This document shows positions 17,473-25,428 of a stretch of DNA of 64,000 bases, piece by piece. This DNA comes from Hyphomicrobium methylovorum (GTDB taxonomy: Bacteria > Pseudomonadota > Alphaproteobacteria > Rhizobiales > Hyphomicrobiaceae), in assembly GCF_013626205.1 (NCBI RefSeq), contig NZ_QHJE01000001.1:372001-436000 (forward strand), read 5' to 3'. The translations under genes and the position numbers were made by a program. Below the pieces are notes generated by a model, which made no database searches, had not been told where the DNA came from, and saw only the letters and a program-made list of their open reading frames with translations. Numbering within the stretch: position 1 is the stretch's first letter; every line of letters begins with the position of its first letter.

Positions 17473-18789
17473 TTACTTCGCGTTTCGCTCGCTCCTAAGC
17501 TTCGCCCAATAGTCCAACCGCTTTCTGACTTCCCGCTCGAAGCCACGTTCCGGTGGGTCGTAGAATTTCGGACGCTTCTTGAAGGCATCCGGAAAATAGT
17601 TCTGGCCCGAAAACGCTTCGGGTTGATCGTGATCGTAGAGATAGTCCGAGCCGTACCCCTCATCCTCCATCAACTTGGTTGGCGCGTTGAGGATTGTTTT
17701 CGGAGGCGATACGGAACCCAGATCCTTGGCCGAGCGCATGGCTGCTTTATACGCCACGTAATTGGCATTCGATTTCGGCGCGGTGGCCATGTAGATCGTC
17801 GCTTCGCTCAGCGCCAGTTCGCCTTCCGGCGAACCCAGAAAATCGTAAGCGTCCTTGGCGGCGTTGGCGATAACGAGCGCTTGGGGATCGGCGAGGCCAA
17901 TGTCTTCGATCGCCATGCGAACAAGCCGGCGAGCGATGAACAGGCGATCCTCGCCGCCATCGAGCATGCGGCAAAGATAGTAGAGCGCGGCATCGGGATC
18001 AGAACCGCGCACGGCCTTATGCAAGGCCGATATCAGATTGTAATGCCCTTCGCGCGACTTGTCGTAGAGCGGCGCGCGGCGCTGCACGAGCTTGACGAGC
18101 GCTTCCCGATCAAGCGGCTTTGAACCCGGCGCAACACCAGCGAAGACGTCTTCTGCGAGATTGAGAATGGCGCGGCCGTCGCCATCGGCCATACCCTTGA
18201 GCGCCTCGCGTGCGCCGTCGTCCAATGGAAGCTGCCGGCTTACTTCGGTTTCCGATCTCTTCAGAAGCGTCTCGAGAGTTGCATCATCCAGACGGTTGAG
18301 CGTCAGCACCGTGGCGCGTGACAGAAGAGCGGCGTTGAGTTCGAACGACGGATTTTCTGTCGTCGCGCCGACGAGCGTGATGGTGCCGTCTTCCATGTGT
18401 GGCAGGAATGAATCCTGCTGCGAACGATTGAAGCGATGAATTTCGTCGATGAAAAGCAGCGTGCCTTTGCCCTGCTCGCGATGCGCCTTGGCGCGGTCGA
18501 ACGCCTTACGCAATTCCGCGACGCCGGAGAAGATTGCCGAGAGTTGCTCAAACGCGAGATTGGTTTCGCCCGCGAGCAAGCGCGCGATTGTCGTCTTGCC
18601 GGAACCGGGCGGGCCCCAGAGAACGAGGCTTGGGATGCGCCCGGTCTTGAGCATACGCGTCAGCGTTCCGTCGGGTCCGACGATGTGATCCTGCCCGGCA
18701 ACTTCGGGCAGCGATTTTGGGCGCAGGCGATCGGCGAGCGGGCGTGGCGCGCTCTTTTCCAGTCCTGCGGCTTCGAACAGATTGGCCAT
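17473..18789 (-). CDS. rarA: Replication-associated recombination protein A (RarA/MgsA AAA+ ATPase)
   Basis: The 438-residue clamp-loader-like ATPase has Walker A GPPGSGKTTIARLL, Walker B LLFIDEIHRFN, sensor 1 GATTENPSFELN and the C-terminal MgsA tetramerisation domain. It acts at stalled replication forks. ATG 18789 gives the family N-terminus (MANLFEAAGLE, then APRPLADRLRPK); the reading frame is open further upstream but that stretch is Arg-rich non-family sequence. A good promoter lies only 8 bp before the ATG, so the mRNA may be leaderless. The ParB-like gene follows by 24 bp. Confidence 0.97.
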   Translation of the reverse strand: MANLFEAAGLEKSAPRPLADRLRPKSLPEVAGQDHIVGPDGTLTRMLKTGRIPSLVLWGPPGSGKTTIARLLAGETNLAFEQLSAIFSGVAELRKAFDRAKAHREQGKGTLLFIDEIHRFNRSQQDSFLPHMEDGTITLVGATTENPSFELNAALLSRATVLTLNRLDDATLETLLKRSETEVSRQLPLDDGAREALKGMADGDGRAILNLAEDVFAGVAPGSKPLDREALVKLVQRRAPLYDKSREGHYNLISALHKAVRGSDPDAALYYLCRMLDGGEDRLFIARRLVRMAIEDIGLADPQALVIANAAKDAYDFLGSPEGELALSEATIYMATAPKSNANYVAYKAAMRSAKDLGSVSPPKTILNAPTKLMEDEGYGSDYLYDHDQPEAFSGQNYFPDAFKKRPKFYDPPERGFEREVRKRLDYWAKLRSERNAK

Positions 18790-18797
18790 TGCGCCAG

Positions 18798-18826
18798 TAT
18801 ATAGAGGCCCGCGCCTGCCGCTCCAA
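18798..18826 (-). promoter_or_regulatory. Sigma-70-type promoter of rarA, close enough for a leaderless mRNA
   Basis: On the minus strand TTGGAG (18821-18826) and TATATA (18798-18803) are separated by exactly 17 bp. Only 8 bp lie between the -10 box and the rarA ATG (18787-18789), so transcription should start at or within 1-2 nt of the start codon. No ribosome-binding site is present. Confidence 0.6.
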
Positions 18827-18878
18827 ATGCTTAGAAAGGCCAATTGTCCTATCGGATACCGGTTGCTCGCCGGATAGG

Positions 18879-19421
18879 TCAGGCGGCGTTTACTTCGAGC
18901 GCTGCCAGAACGGCGTCTGCCCGCGCGGCAACGCCGACTTTCGGAAGCACGGCGAGGCGATATCCCAGCGCCGGATAGGCATGTTCGAGCCGCCGATACT
19001 CGCCGAGCGCGTCGTCTAAGCCGTGCCGCCGCTCCGGGTCCGAAGCGTAGATTTCGGGCCAAGGCGGCGTAAAGAACACCGTATGATGATAGCGGTGCGG
19101 TCGCCCATATCGTTCGATCGCGGGTTCCCCGGTTGCGTGTTCCAACGCGACGGCAGCGTCGATCAATCCTCGATCAAAAAACACCCACCCCGCTGACGCC
19201 GCAGCCGCGACCCGATCCGCAAGCGACGTTTCGATCGCACGGCGTGCGAATGCCGCGATATCAACCCAAGGGAGGGCCTGGCTTCCGCTCGCCATTTCTG
19301 ACTGGATGATCCGCCTGCCCGGCTCTTCGACCACTGCGTATCCGCGCCGCCGAAGTTCTGCGAGGATCGATGACTTTCCGCCACCTGAGCACCCGGACAG
19401 CACGACGTAACGTTCGCTCAC
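18879..19421 (-). CDS. P-loop NTPase (AAA_28-type ATP-binding protein)
   Basis: The 180-residue protein has an N-terminal Walker A GCSGGGKSS, the strand-loop VVEEPGRRIIQSE and FFDRGLIDAAV, matching the small AAA_28/nucleoside-kinase-like ATP-binding family. It is probably a cytosolic phosphotransferase or NTPase; the substrate is not known. It sits upstream of rarA on the same strand with a ~90 bp gap that contains the rarA promoter, so it is likely a separate unit. Confidence 0.8.
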   Translation of the reverse strand: MSERYVVLSGCSGGGKSSILAELRRRGYAVVEEPGRRIIQSEMASGSQALPWVDIAAFARRAIETSLADRVAAAASAGWVFFDRGLIDAAVALEHATGEPAIERYGRPHRYHHTVFFTPPWPEIYASDPERRHGLDDALGEYRRLEHAYPALGYRLAVLPKVGVAARADAVLAALEVNAA

Positions 19422-19475
19422 GCTGCCCCCTTATGTGCGTAAACTCTCGGGGCGACGGCTAGCGCCTGCGTAGAG

Positions 19476-20126
19476 CTAAATCCGAACGGCGACGTTCACG
19501 GTTTTTGCCGGTCCGGAACTCGCGCCCGACGCGTCCGTCACCAGAACATCGAACGCTGCTTTTTCGCTGTCTGTGCCGTCATGCGCAAAAAACACTTGTC
19601 CTCCCGCAAGATCGGCCTGCGTGAACGTCGTGACGTGCTGGCTGGGCGCGGCGCCGAGTACGACGGAGCCACCGGCGGCGTTCGAAACTTCGAACTTCAG
19701 ATCTTCCGGTTTATCGTCGGGATCGACGGCATTCAGATCGGCGAGCGTGATGCGGACCGATCTGCCCTTGTCGACGGTCAGGTCAAGATCGCCTGCGAGC
19801 GTTGGCGGGATGTTGCGGACATGAGCGGACAGTTCGCTCCCCTCTTCCATCGACAGACGGCCGTAGCGGATTTTACCTGAAGCGCTGCCTGTACGCTTGA
19901 GCGCGATCAACTGCTGCACGCGAACGTCACCCTGCACCGTGCCGCGAATTTCCGCGGTATCGGAATTCACCTGCCCGAAGACCTTACCGCCTTCCTGGAC
20001 GATGACCTCGGATGCGTTGACGCCGCCTTCGATGTAGCCCCAGACCTCGACCCGGCGTCCGTCTTTGACCTCGCCTTTGAGGACGGCACCTTCGCCGAGG
20101 ATCAATACGCCACGATTGTCGGACAT
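19476..20126 (-). CDS. Bactofilin-domain protein fused to a CSPG/cadherin-like repeat
   Basis: Residues ~8-105 look like a bactofilin beta-helix core (GEGAVLKGEVK, VEVWGYIEGGV, GGKVFGQVNSDTAEIRGTVQ). Residues ~108-216 look like one CSPG/NG2 (cadherin-like) repeat: PPTLAGDLDLTVDKGRSVRI, LNAVDPDDKPEDLKFEV, then FTQADLAGGQVFFAHDG. No signal peptide or membrane segment is visible. Bactofilins polymerise in the cytoplasm or at the inner membrane to organise cell shape or stalks, whereas CSPG repeats are normally extracellular adhesin modules. The combination in 216 residues is odd; its role is unknown. Confidence 0.82.
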   Translation of the reverse strand: MSDNRGVLILGEGAVLKGEVKDGRRVEVWGYIEGGVNASEVIVQEGGKVFGQVNSDTAEIRGTVQGDVRVQQLIALKRTGSASGKIRYGRLSMEEGSELSAHVRNIPPTLAGDLDLTVDKGRSVRITLADLNAVDPDDKPEDLKFEVSNAAGGSVVLGAAPSQHVTTFTQADLAGGQVFFAHDGTDSEKAAFDVLVTDASGASSGPAKTVNVAVRI

Positions 20127-20344
20127 CGGCGAACTCCAGGTTACGCGTTACATGCCACAACCTCCGCCATGAATTTGTCAGCTTCTCGACGGGATGCCGC
20201 GAGCCGTGTATCCCAAGTGGTTAATGCCGCACGATTTTGTCGAGCTTTTCTCTCGAATGCGACGCGGGACTGGGGCATTGCAGCGGCTTCCTCAGCCATA
20301 GGTGTGCCGCTATAGCTTCCCAGCGTCTATCGAAGGACACGAAC

Positions 20345-20725
20345 ATGAAGCTGCTGCTGCTCGCTTCAAGCGGCGGTGCCATCGGCGCCGGATTACGCCA
20401 TCTCATCGGTCGAGCGTTCATGCATCAGGGGTTGGTCAATTTTCCCTGGGCGACCCTGGTGATCAATATCTCGGGTTCATTCCTGATCGGCGTCCTGATC
20501 GAGGTACTCGCGCTGCGCTATAATGCGTCCAACGAGCTGCGAACTTTTCTCGTGACCGGCATCCTTGGCGGTTACACGACGTTCTCGGCGTTTTCGCTTG
20601 AGTTCGCGACGCTTTACGAACGGGGCGATCTGGTTCAAGCGTTCGGTTATGTCTTGGCGTCGGTCGTACTCAGCATTCTCGCTGTGTTCGCAGGGCTTTG
20701 GATTGCACGAGGACTGCTGGCGTGA
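20345..20725 (+). CDS. crcB: Fluoride exporter CrcB/Fluc
   Basis: The 126-residue protein has four membrane segments and the family motifs SSGGAIGAGLRHLIG, TLVINISGSFLIG and GILGGYTTFSAFSLE (the last forms the central sodium site and pore phenylalanines). It forms a dual-topology dimeric fluoride channel in the inner membrane. AAGGA at 20333-20337 is 7 bp before ATG 20345, which selects this start over upstream in-frame codons. Its stop overlaps the start of the pseudouridine synthase gene by 4 bp. No fluoride riboswitch is recognisable upstream. Confidence 0.96.
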   Translation: MKLLLLASSGGAIGAGLRHLIGRAFMHQGLVNFPWATLVINISGSFLIGVLIEVLALRYNASNELRTFLVTGILGGYTTFSAFSLEFATLYERGDLVQAFGYVLASVVLSILAVFAGLWIARGLLA

Positions 20726-21720
20726 CGACAACTGCAAGCAAAGTCGAAACCATTCGGGTGAGCGACTCTGAAACGGACATGCGGCTCGATCGCTGGTTCC
20801 GCGTTCATTTCCCCGAGGTCGGCTATACGTATCTGCAAAAGCTGCTGCGCTCGGGCCAGGTGCGGATCGATTCCAAGCGCGCGCAGGCCAACGACCGTCT
20901 GATCGCTGGCGCCGAAATCCGCGTTCCCGCCGTTATTCGCGAGCCGAAAAAGCCGAAGCTCGATGGCCGCGCGCCACTTGGCGTTTCCAAGGGCGACCGC
21001 GACGCGATCGAGAAAATGATCCTCTACGAGGATGAGTACGTGCTCGTGCTCAACAAGCCATTCGGCTTGGCTGTCCAAGGCGGCACGGGTACCAAGAGGC
21101 ACATCGACGGAATGCTGGAAGGCATGGCCGATCGGTTCGGCGGCGAGCGCCCGCGCCTCGTCCATCGTCTCGACCGGGATACGTCCGGAGTCCTACTGGT
21201 CGCGAAGACCCGCGATGCGGCTGGCCGTCTAGGCAAGACGTTTCAATCGCGTTCGGCTGCAAAGACCTACTGGGCACTCGTTCGCGGCGTGCCGAAGCCG
21301 CCTCAGGGGAAGATCGAGGCCGCGCTGGTTAAGGCCTCAGGCCCCGACGGCGACCGCGTGCGCAAATCACGGCCCGGAGAACAGGCGCAGGCGATGCACG
21401 CGACGACGCATTACTCCGTCGTCGATCGCGTTGCGCACAAGGCGGCGTGGGTGTCGTTGAAGCCCGTGACGGGACGGCAGCATCAGTTGCGCGCCCACAT
21501 GCATCTGATTGGGCATCCCATCGTCGGCGACAATAAATACGAGGGCGACGTCAACTTGCCGGCGGAGAACATCGAGAACAAGTTGCATTTGCACGCACGC
21601 CGTCTCGTGATCCCACATCCGAAGACCGGGCAGACCATCGACGTCACTGCGCCGTTGCCGGATCACATGATGGCATCGTGGGATCTTCTGGGGTTCGATG
21701 CCCGCCGCTTCGAAGACTGA
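20722..21720 (+). CDS. rluC: RluC/RluD-family 23S rRNA pseudouridine synthase
   Basis: The 332-residue protein combines an N-terminal S4 RNA-binding domain (MRLDRWFRVHFPEVG, then LLRSGQVRID) with the pseudouridine synthase domain. The catalytic aspartate is Asp151 in HRLDRDTSGVLLVAK. The alphaproteobacterial position downstream of crcB and the S4 domain fit RluC (large-subunit rRNA sites 955/2504/2580 in E. coli numbering) better than RluD, but this is inference. GTG 20722 overlaps the crcB stop (GTGA), giving translational coupling; a good intrinsic terminator follows at 21756. Confidence 0.9.
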   Translation: MTTTASKVETIRVSDSETDMRLDRWFRVHFPEVGYTYLQKLLRSGQVRIDSKRAQANDRLIAGAEIRVPAVIREPKKPKLDGRAPLGVSKGDRDAIEKMILYEDEYVLVLNKPFGLAVQGGTGTKRHIDGMLEGMADRFGGERPRLVHRLDRDTSGVLLVAKTRDAAGRLGKTFQSRSAAKTYWALVRGVPKPPQGKIEAALVKASGPDGDRVRKSRPGEQAQAMHATTHYSVVDRVAHKAAWVSLKPVTGRQHQLRAHMHLIGHPIVGDNKYEGDVNLPAENIENKLHLHARRLVIPHPKTGQTIDVTAPLPDHMMASWDLLGFDARRFED

Positions 21721-21755
21721 CGACGACTAAGCGTCCCCAAATTTGTCTCGCACTT

Positions 21756-21778
21756 AGGCCGCCTACGGGCGGCCTTTT
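21756..21778 (+). terminator. Intrinsic terminator after rluC
   Basis: AGGCCGCC (21756-21763) pairs with GGCGGCCT (21768-21775) around a 4-nt loop and runs into TTTT. It lies 36 bp after the rluC stop and is a typical Rho-independent terminator. Confidence 0.85.
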
Positions 21779-21878
21779 GCTGCAGCCTCCGCGTTTCCGG
21801 ACACTGCAGGAAGAATAGTTTTTCGCCGAGCCTCGTTTCTAAGCCAATTCCGCCTCACATTTCGCATTTGCGAGCGCG

Positions 21879-21910
21879 TTGACCATTGCGAACTTCCGTA
21901 GATTAACAAT
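21879..21910 (+). promoter_or_regulatory. Candidate promoter of the cysHDN operon
   Basis: TTGACC at 21879-21884 is a good -35 box. AT-rich -10 candidates lie at 21901-21910 (GATTAA at 16 bp spacing, TTAACA at 18, AACAAT at 20). It would start transcription ~100 bp before cysH. Confidence 0.4.
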
Positions 21911-21923
21911 ACTCATACGTCTG

Positions 21924-21939
21924 TATTATTGAAATAATA
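21924..21939. promoter_or_regulatory. 16-bp palindrome in the cysH leader
   Basis: TATTATT (21924-21930), GA, AATAATA (21933-21939) is a perfect inverted repeat, much more AT-rich than its surroundings, just after the candidate promoter. It is probably the operator of a dimeric repressor; Rrf2-type factors often control sulfur genes in this class, but the regulator is not identified here. Confidence 0.5.
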
Positions 21940-21964
21940 TCCTATTCTTGTTTGGTTATAAGGC

Positions 21965-21976
21965 TTCTCATGAGAA
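21965..21976. promoter_or_regulatory. 12-bp palindrome upstream of cysH
   Basis: TTCTCATGAGAA is a perfect palindrome 38 bp before the cysH start, a second possible regulator site or a small RNA hairpin in the leader. Confidence 0.35.
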
Positions 21977-22014
21977 TGTTTTGCCCTTATGTATGCTGGC
22001 ATTGGGAGGTCGCC

Positions 22015-22824
22015 ATGACATTGTTCGAGGCCGTTTCTCCGACCCACAGCGGATCGCAGACGGATGAGCATACCGCAGCGCAGCAAGCCCGTGCTTCGCG
22101 CCTCGATGCTGCGCTTCAGGGTCTGAGTTCGCTTGAGGACCGCGTGCTGGCCATCCGTGCGGCGATCGAGGGCCCGGTCGCCTTCTCGTCCAGCCTTGGC
22201 ATCGAGGATCAGGCCATTACGCACGCCATCGCGAAAACCGGCGCCAAGATCGACATCTTCACGCTCGACACCGGGCGGCACTTCCCCGAGACGCTCGACA
22301 CTCTTTTCGAGACCGAAGGCAAATACGGACTCAAGATCCGCGTGATGTTTCCGGATGCAGCCGAAGTCGAAGAGCTTGTCGCGAACGACGGTATCAACGG
22401 CTTCCGATATTCGGTCGAAGCGCGAAAAGCGTGCTGCGAAATTCGCAAAGTACGTCCGCTCAACCGGGCACTGAAAGGCGTTTCTGGCTGGGTTACGGGT
22501 TTGCGGCGCGATCAATCACAGGGACGTTCTCACGTTCCGTTCGCGAGCTACGACGCGGCTCAGAAACTCATCAAGCTGAACCCCATCGCCGACTGGAGCT
22601 TGGAGCAGCTTGAAAACTACGTCGCCGCCAACGCCATTCCGATCAACGCGCTGCATGCTCAGGGCTTCCCCTCCATAGGCTGCCAACCGTGCACGCGCGC
22701 CATCAAACCGGGCGAAGACATCCGAGCGGGACGGTGGTGGTGGGAAAGCCAAAACGGAAAGGAATGCGGTCTCCACACGCAATCCGACGATCCAGGATTT
22801 GAACCGAAGGACCGCGCAGCATGA
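22015..22824 (+). CDS. cysH: Assimilatory (phospho)adenylyl-sulfate reductase
   Basis: The 269-residue PAPS-reductase-fold enzyme has [25 protein letters not shown] and the C-terminal catalytic ECGLH. It also has both cysteine pairs KACCEIRK and IGCQPCTR, which bind a [4Fe-4S] cluster and mark the APS-reducing type rather than the cluster-free PAPS type of E. coli. It reduces activated sulfate to sulfite. GGAGG at 22005-22009 fixes ATG 22015 as the start. It is the first gene of a tightly overlapping cysH-cysD-cysN operon without APS kinase, which agrees with APS as substrate. Confidence 0.95.
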   Translation: MTLFEAVSPTHSGSQTDEHTAAQQARASRLDAALQGLSSLEDRVLAIRAAIEGPVAFSSSLGIEDQAITHAIAKTGAKIDIFTLDTGRHFPETLDTLFETEGKYGLKIRVMFPDAAEVEELVANDGINGFRYSVEARKACCEIRKVRPLNRALKGVSGWVTGLRRDQSQGRSHVPFASYDAAQKLIKLNPIADWSLEQLENYVAANAIPINALHAQGFPSIGCQPCTRAIKPGEDIRAGRWWWESQNGKECGLHTQSDDPGFEPKDRAA

Positions 22825-23726
22825 CGGTTTCGCCATCTCATCTCGATATGCTCGAAGCAGAGAGCATTCACATCTTCCGGGAAGCTGCGGCGCAGTTCCG
22901 TTTGCCGGTCATGCTGTATTCGATCGGCAAGGACTCCACTGTTTTGCTGCATCTCGCGCGCAAAGCATTTTATCCGCAGCCGGTCCCGTTTCCCTTGCTG
23001 CACGTCGATACGACCTGGAAGTTCCGGGACATGATCGCGTTTCGCGACCGGCAGGCGAAAGAGCTTGGCCTGGATCTTATCGTTTACACCAATCACGACG
23101 GCATCAAGCGCGGCATCAACCCGATCGACCATGCGCCGTCCATTCACACCGACGTTTTGAAAACGCAGGCTTTGAAGCAGGCGCTCGACAAGTATGGCTT
23201 TGACGCTGCATTCGGCGGCGCACGGCGTGACGAGGAAGCGAGCCGCGCCAAGGAGCGCGTATTTTCATTCCGCGCCGCTGGGCATCGCTGGGATCCGCGA
23301 CGGCAGCGTCCGGAAATGTGGGATCTGCTCAACGGGCGTCTCGGCACCGGCGAAACAGTTCGTATCTTCCCGATGTCGAATTGGACGGAAAAAGACGTCT
23401 GGCGCTACATCCTGCGCGAGAAGCTTGAAGTCGTGCCGCTGTATTTCGCAGCCGAGCGTCCGACGATCGTGCGCGACGGTCAGATCCTGATGCAGGACGA
23501 CGAGCGTCTCCAGCCGCGCGAGGGCGAGAAAGTCGAAATGCGGAAGATCCGCTTTCGCACGCTCGGGTGTTACCCGCTGACGGCCGCGGTCTATTCCGAC
23601 GCGGAAACAATCGATGACGTTGTTGCAGAAACACTCAACGCGCAGACCTCTGAGCGCGAAGGCCGCCTGATCGATCACGATCAAGTTGGCGCGATGGAAA
23701 AGAAAAAGCAGGAAGGCTATTTCTGA
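22821..23726 (+). CDS. cysD: Sulfate adenylyltransferase subunit 2
   Basis: The 301-residue small subunit of ATP sulfurylase contains the PP-loop [15 protein letters not shown] and the conserved [15 protein letters not shown] and [12 protein letters not shown] segments. It adenylates sulfate to APS, driven by GTP hydrolysis in CysN. It starts inside the last codons of cysH (4-bp overlap) and ends overlapping cysN by 1 bp, so all three are translated together. Confidence 0.98.
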   Translation: MTVSPSHLDMLEAESIHIFREAAAQFRLPVMLYSIGKDSTVLLHLARKAFYPQPVPFPLLHVDTTWKFRDMIAFRDRQAKELGLDLIVYTNHDGIKRGINPIDHAPSIHTDVLKTQALKQALDKYGFDAAFGGARRDEEASRAKERVFSFRAAGHRWDPRRQRPEMWDLLNGRLGTGETVRIFPMSNWTEKDVWRYILREKLEVVPLYFAAERPTIVRDGQILMQDDERLQPREGEKVEMRKIRFRTLGCYPLTAAVYSDAETIDDVVAETLNAQTSEREGRLIDHDQVGAMEKKKQEGYF

Positions 23727-25273
23727 TGACTGTGCACACTTTGGCGACTGCGAAGCGCGCGACACGCACAGTTGCGCCATTGGAGACAACGCCTCCTGCC
23801 GTTCCCGGTCTTGTCCGCGAGCTTCAAGGTATTACGCATCTTCTAACGTGCGGCTCGGTCGATGACGGAAAATCGACGCTGATCGGACGGCTTCTTTGGG
23901 ATGCGTCCGATCTTTACGAAGACCAGCGTGAGAGCGTGCGTCGTTCCGGGCGCAAAGCTGCGGGAACGGACCTTCCCGACTATTCGATGCTGCTCGATGG
24001 CCTCGTAGCCGAACGCGAACAGGGCATCACGATCGATATCGCGTGGAAGTATTTCGATACCGACGCGCGCCGTTTTGTGATCATCGATTCACCAGGCCAC
24101 GAACAGTACACGCGCAACATGGCGTCTGGCGCATCCCACGCGGATGTCGCGATCGTTCTTGTCGATGCGCGCTCCGGCGTGAAGAAGCAGACGAAGCGGC
24201 ATGCAGCCATTCTTGATCTCGTCGGCGTCAAGCACGTGGTTCTTGCCGTCAATAAGATGGATCTTGTCGGTTGGTCTGAAGACGTGTTCCGCAAGATCGA
24301 AGAGGATTTCAAGACGCTGTGCTGGAAGTTCAACTTCTGGGACGCGACCGCTATTCCTCTCTCCGCAGTGTTCGGCGATAACGTCACGACGGCGTCGAAG
24401 AACATCGATTGGTACAGCGGGCCGACGCTCATCGAACATCTCGGAAAGGTGCCGAGCCGCGCGAGCGAAGCGGGTTCCGTCTTCCGCTTTCCGGTGCAGA
24501 TGGTTCTGCGCGATGGGCAAGATTTTCGTGGGCTCGCCGGTACGGTTTCCTCAGGTTCCGTCAAAATCGGTGACGCGGTTACGGACGTCGTCAGCAACGC
24601 GCGTGGCAAAGTTATTCGCATCGCGACGATGGACGGCGATCTCCAGTTGGCCAGTGCCGGTCAAGCCGTAACATTGCAGCTCGACGTCGACCTCGATATT
24701 TCTCGCGGTGCGGTGCTCTCGTTGGTTGAGAATGCACCGGTTGCGGCGCAGACGATCGACGCGCGCTTCGTCTGGCTGTCGGAAGATGCCTTCAATCCGT
24801 CCGCCGGATATCTTCTCCGCACCGCGACGGATCTCGTCACCGTCTCGAATATCGAGATCAAGGCTTTGCTCGATCTCGAGACAATGGCATCCCGTCCGTC
24901 GCGGAGTTGCGCTGCGAACGATATCGCGATCGCGAAAATTTCCGTCGGCAGGCCGATTGCTATCGACGTATTCACGGAGACACCGGCGACGGGCACGCTG
25001 CTGCTCGTCGATTCCGTCACCGGGTCTACTGTGGCGGGCGGAATTGCAACGGGCGTCAACGCGAAGGCTGAAGAACCCGTCGAAGGGCATTTCGTTCTGA
25101 AGCGCGATGTTCTTGCCAACGGACTGAATCGAGATCTTTCACTCACGTCGAAGGATCGCGAGGAGTTCATGCGGCGCGCCAACGAAGTCGCGATCATCCT
25201 GCGCGCAGCTGGTGTGTCAGTTGCCATCGAAGCACCGCCACCGCTCGACGATGGTATGGATCCCGGTCTTTGA
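23726..25273 (+). CDS. cysN: Sulfate adenylyltransferase subunit 1 (GTPase)
   Basis: The 515-residue EF-Tu-like GTPase has the G1 loop CGSVDDGKSTLIGRLL, switch region EREQGITIDIAWKYF, DSPGHEQYTRNM and NKMDLV. Two beta-barrel domains follow. It stops at the end of the GTPase-type subunit and has no C-terminal CysC (APS kinase) domain, unlike the NodQ/CysNC fusions common in related bacteria. TGATG overlap with cysD indicates coupling. Confidence 0.97.
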   Translation: MTVHTLATAKRATRTVAPLETTPPAVPGLVRELQGITHLLTCGSVDDGKSTLIGRLLWDASDLYEDQRESVRRSGRKAAGTDLPDYSMLLDGLVAEREQGITIDIAWKYFDTDARRFVIIDSPGHEQYTRNMASGASHADVAIVLVDARSGVKKQTKRHAAILDLVGVKHVVLAVNKMDLVGWSEDVFRKIEEDFKTLCWKFNFWDATAIPLSAVFGDNVTTASKNIDWYSGPTLIEHLGKVPSRASEAGSVFRFPVQMVLRDGQDFRGLAGTVSSGSVKIGDAVTDVVSNARGKVIRIATMDGDLQLASAGQAVTLQLDVDLDISRGAVLSLVENAPVAAQTIDARFVWLSEDAFNPSAGYLLRTATDLVTVSNIEIKALLDLETMASRPSRSCAANDIAIAKISVGRPIAIDVFTETPATGTLLLVDSVTGSTVAGGIATGVNAKAEEPVEGHFVLKRDVLANGLNRDLSLTSKDREEFMRRANEVAIILRAAGVSVAIEAPPPLDDGMDPGL

Positions 25274-25292
25274 GCTCTCAATAAGTGTATCG

Positions 25293-25326
25293 AAACGCGC
25301 CGATCTTCACAGCTTCGGCGCGTTTT
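25293..25326 (+). terminator. Intrinsic terminator after cysN
   Basis: AAACGCGCCGA (25293-25303) and TCGGCGCGTTT (25315-25325) form an 11-bp stem with an 11-nt loop, ending in TTTT. It lies 20 bp after the cysN stop. Confidence 0.8.
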
Positions 25327-25363
25327 GCAGAGAGCACCTCCAAAACATCGCCAACACTAGTCA

Positions 25364-25377
25364 TCTGCAATTGCAGA
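25364..25377. promoter_or_regulatory. 14-bp palindrome upstream of the TauE/SafE gene
   Basis: TCTGCAATTGCAGA is a perfect palindrome 51 bp before the start of the exporter gene. It is a candidate operator for a dimeric regulator. Confidence 0.4.
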
Positions 25378-25428
25378 CCACGATGATCTCGCGTACGTCA
25401 TCATGGCCTGCCGCGACGGTGGACTTCC

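Noticed and set aside
18790-19062. In-frame extension of rarA upstream of ATG 18789
   Set aside because: It would add 91 Arg/Ser-rich residues with no family similarity and would cover the rarA promoter and part of the upstream NTPase gene.
20127-20344. Possible fluoride riboswitch before crcB
   Set aside because: The conserved riboswitch segments (GATGG near the 5' side and CTGATG-like 3' segment) are not present in the expected order; only a normal Shine-Dalgarno is seen.
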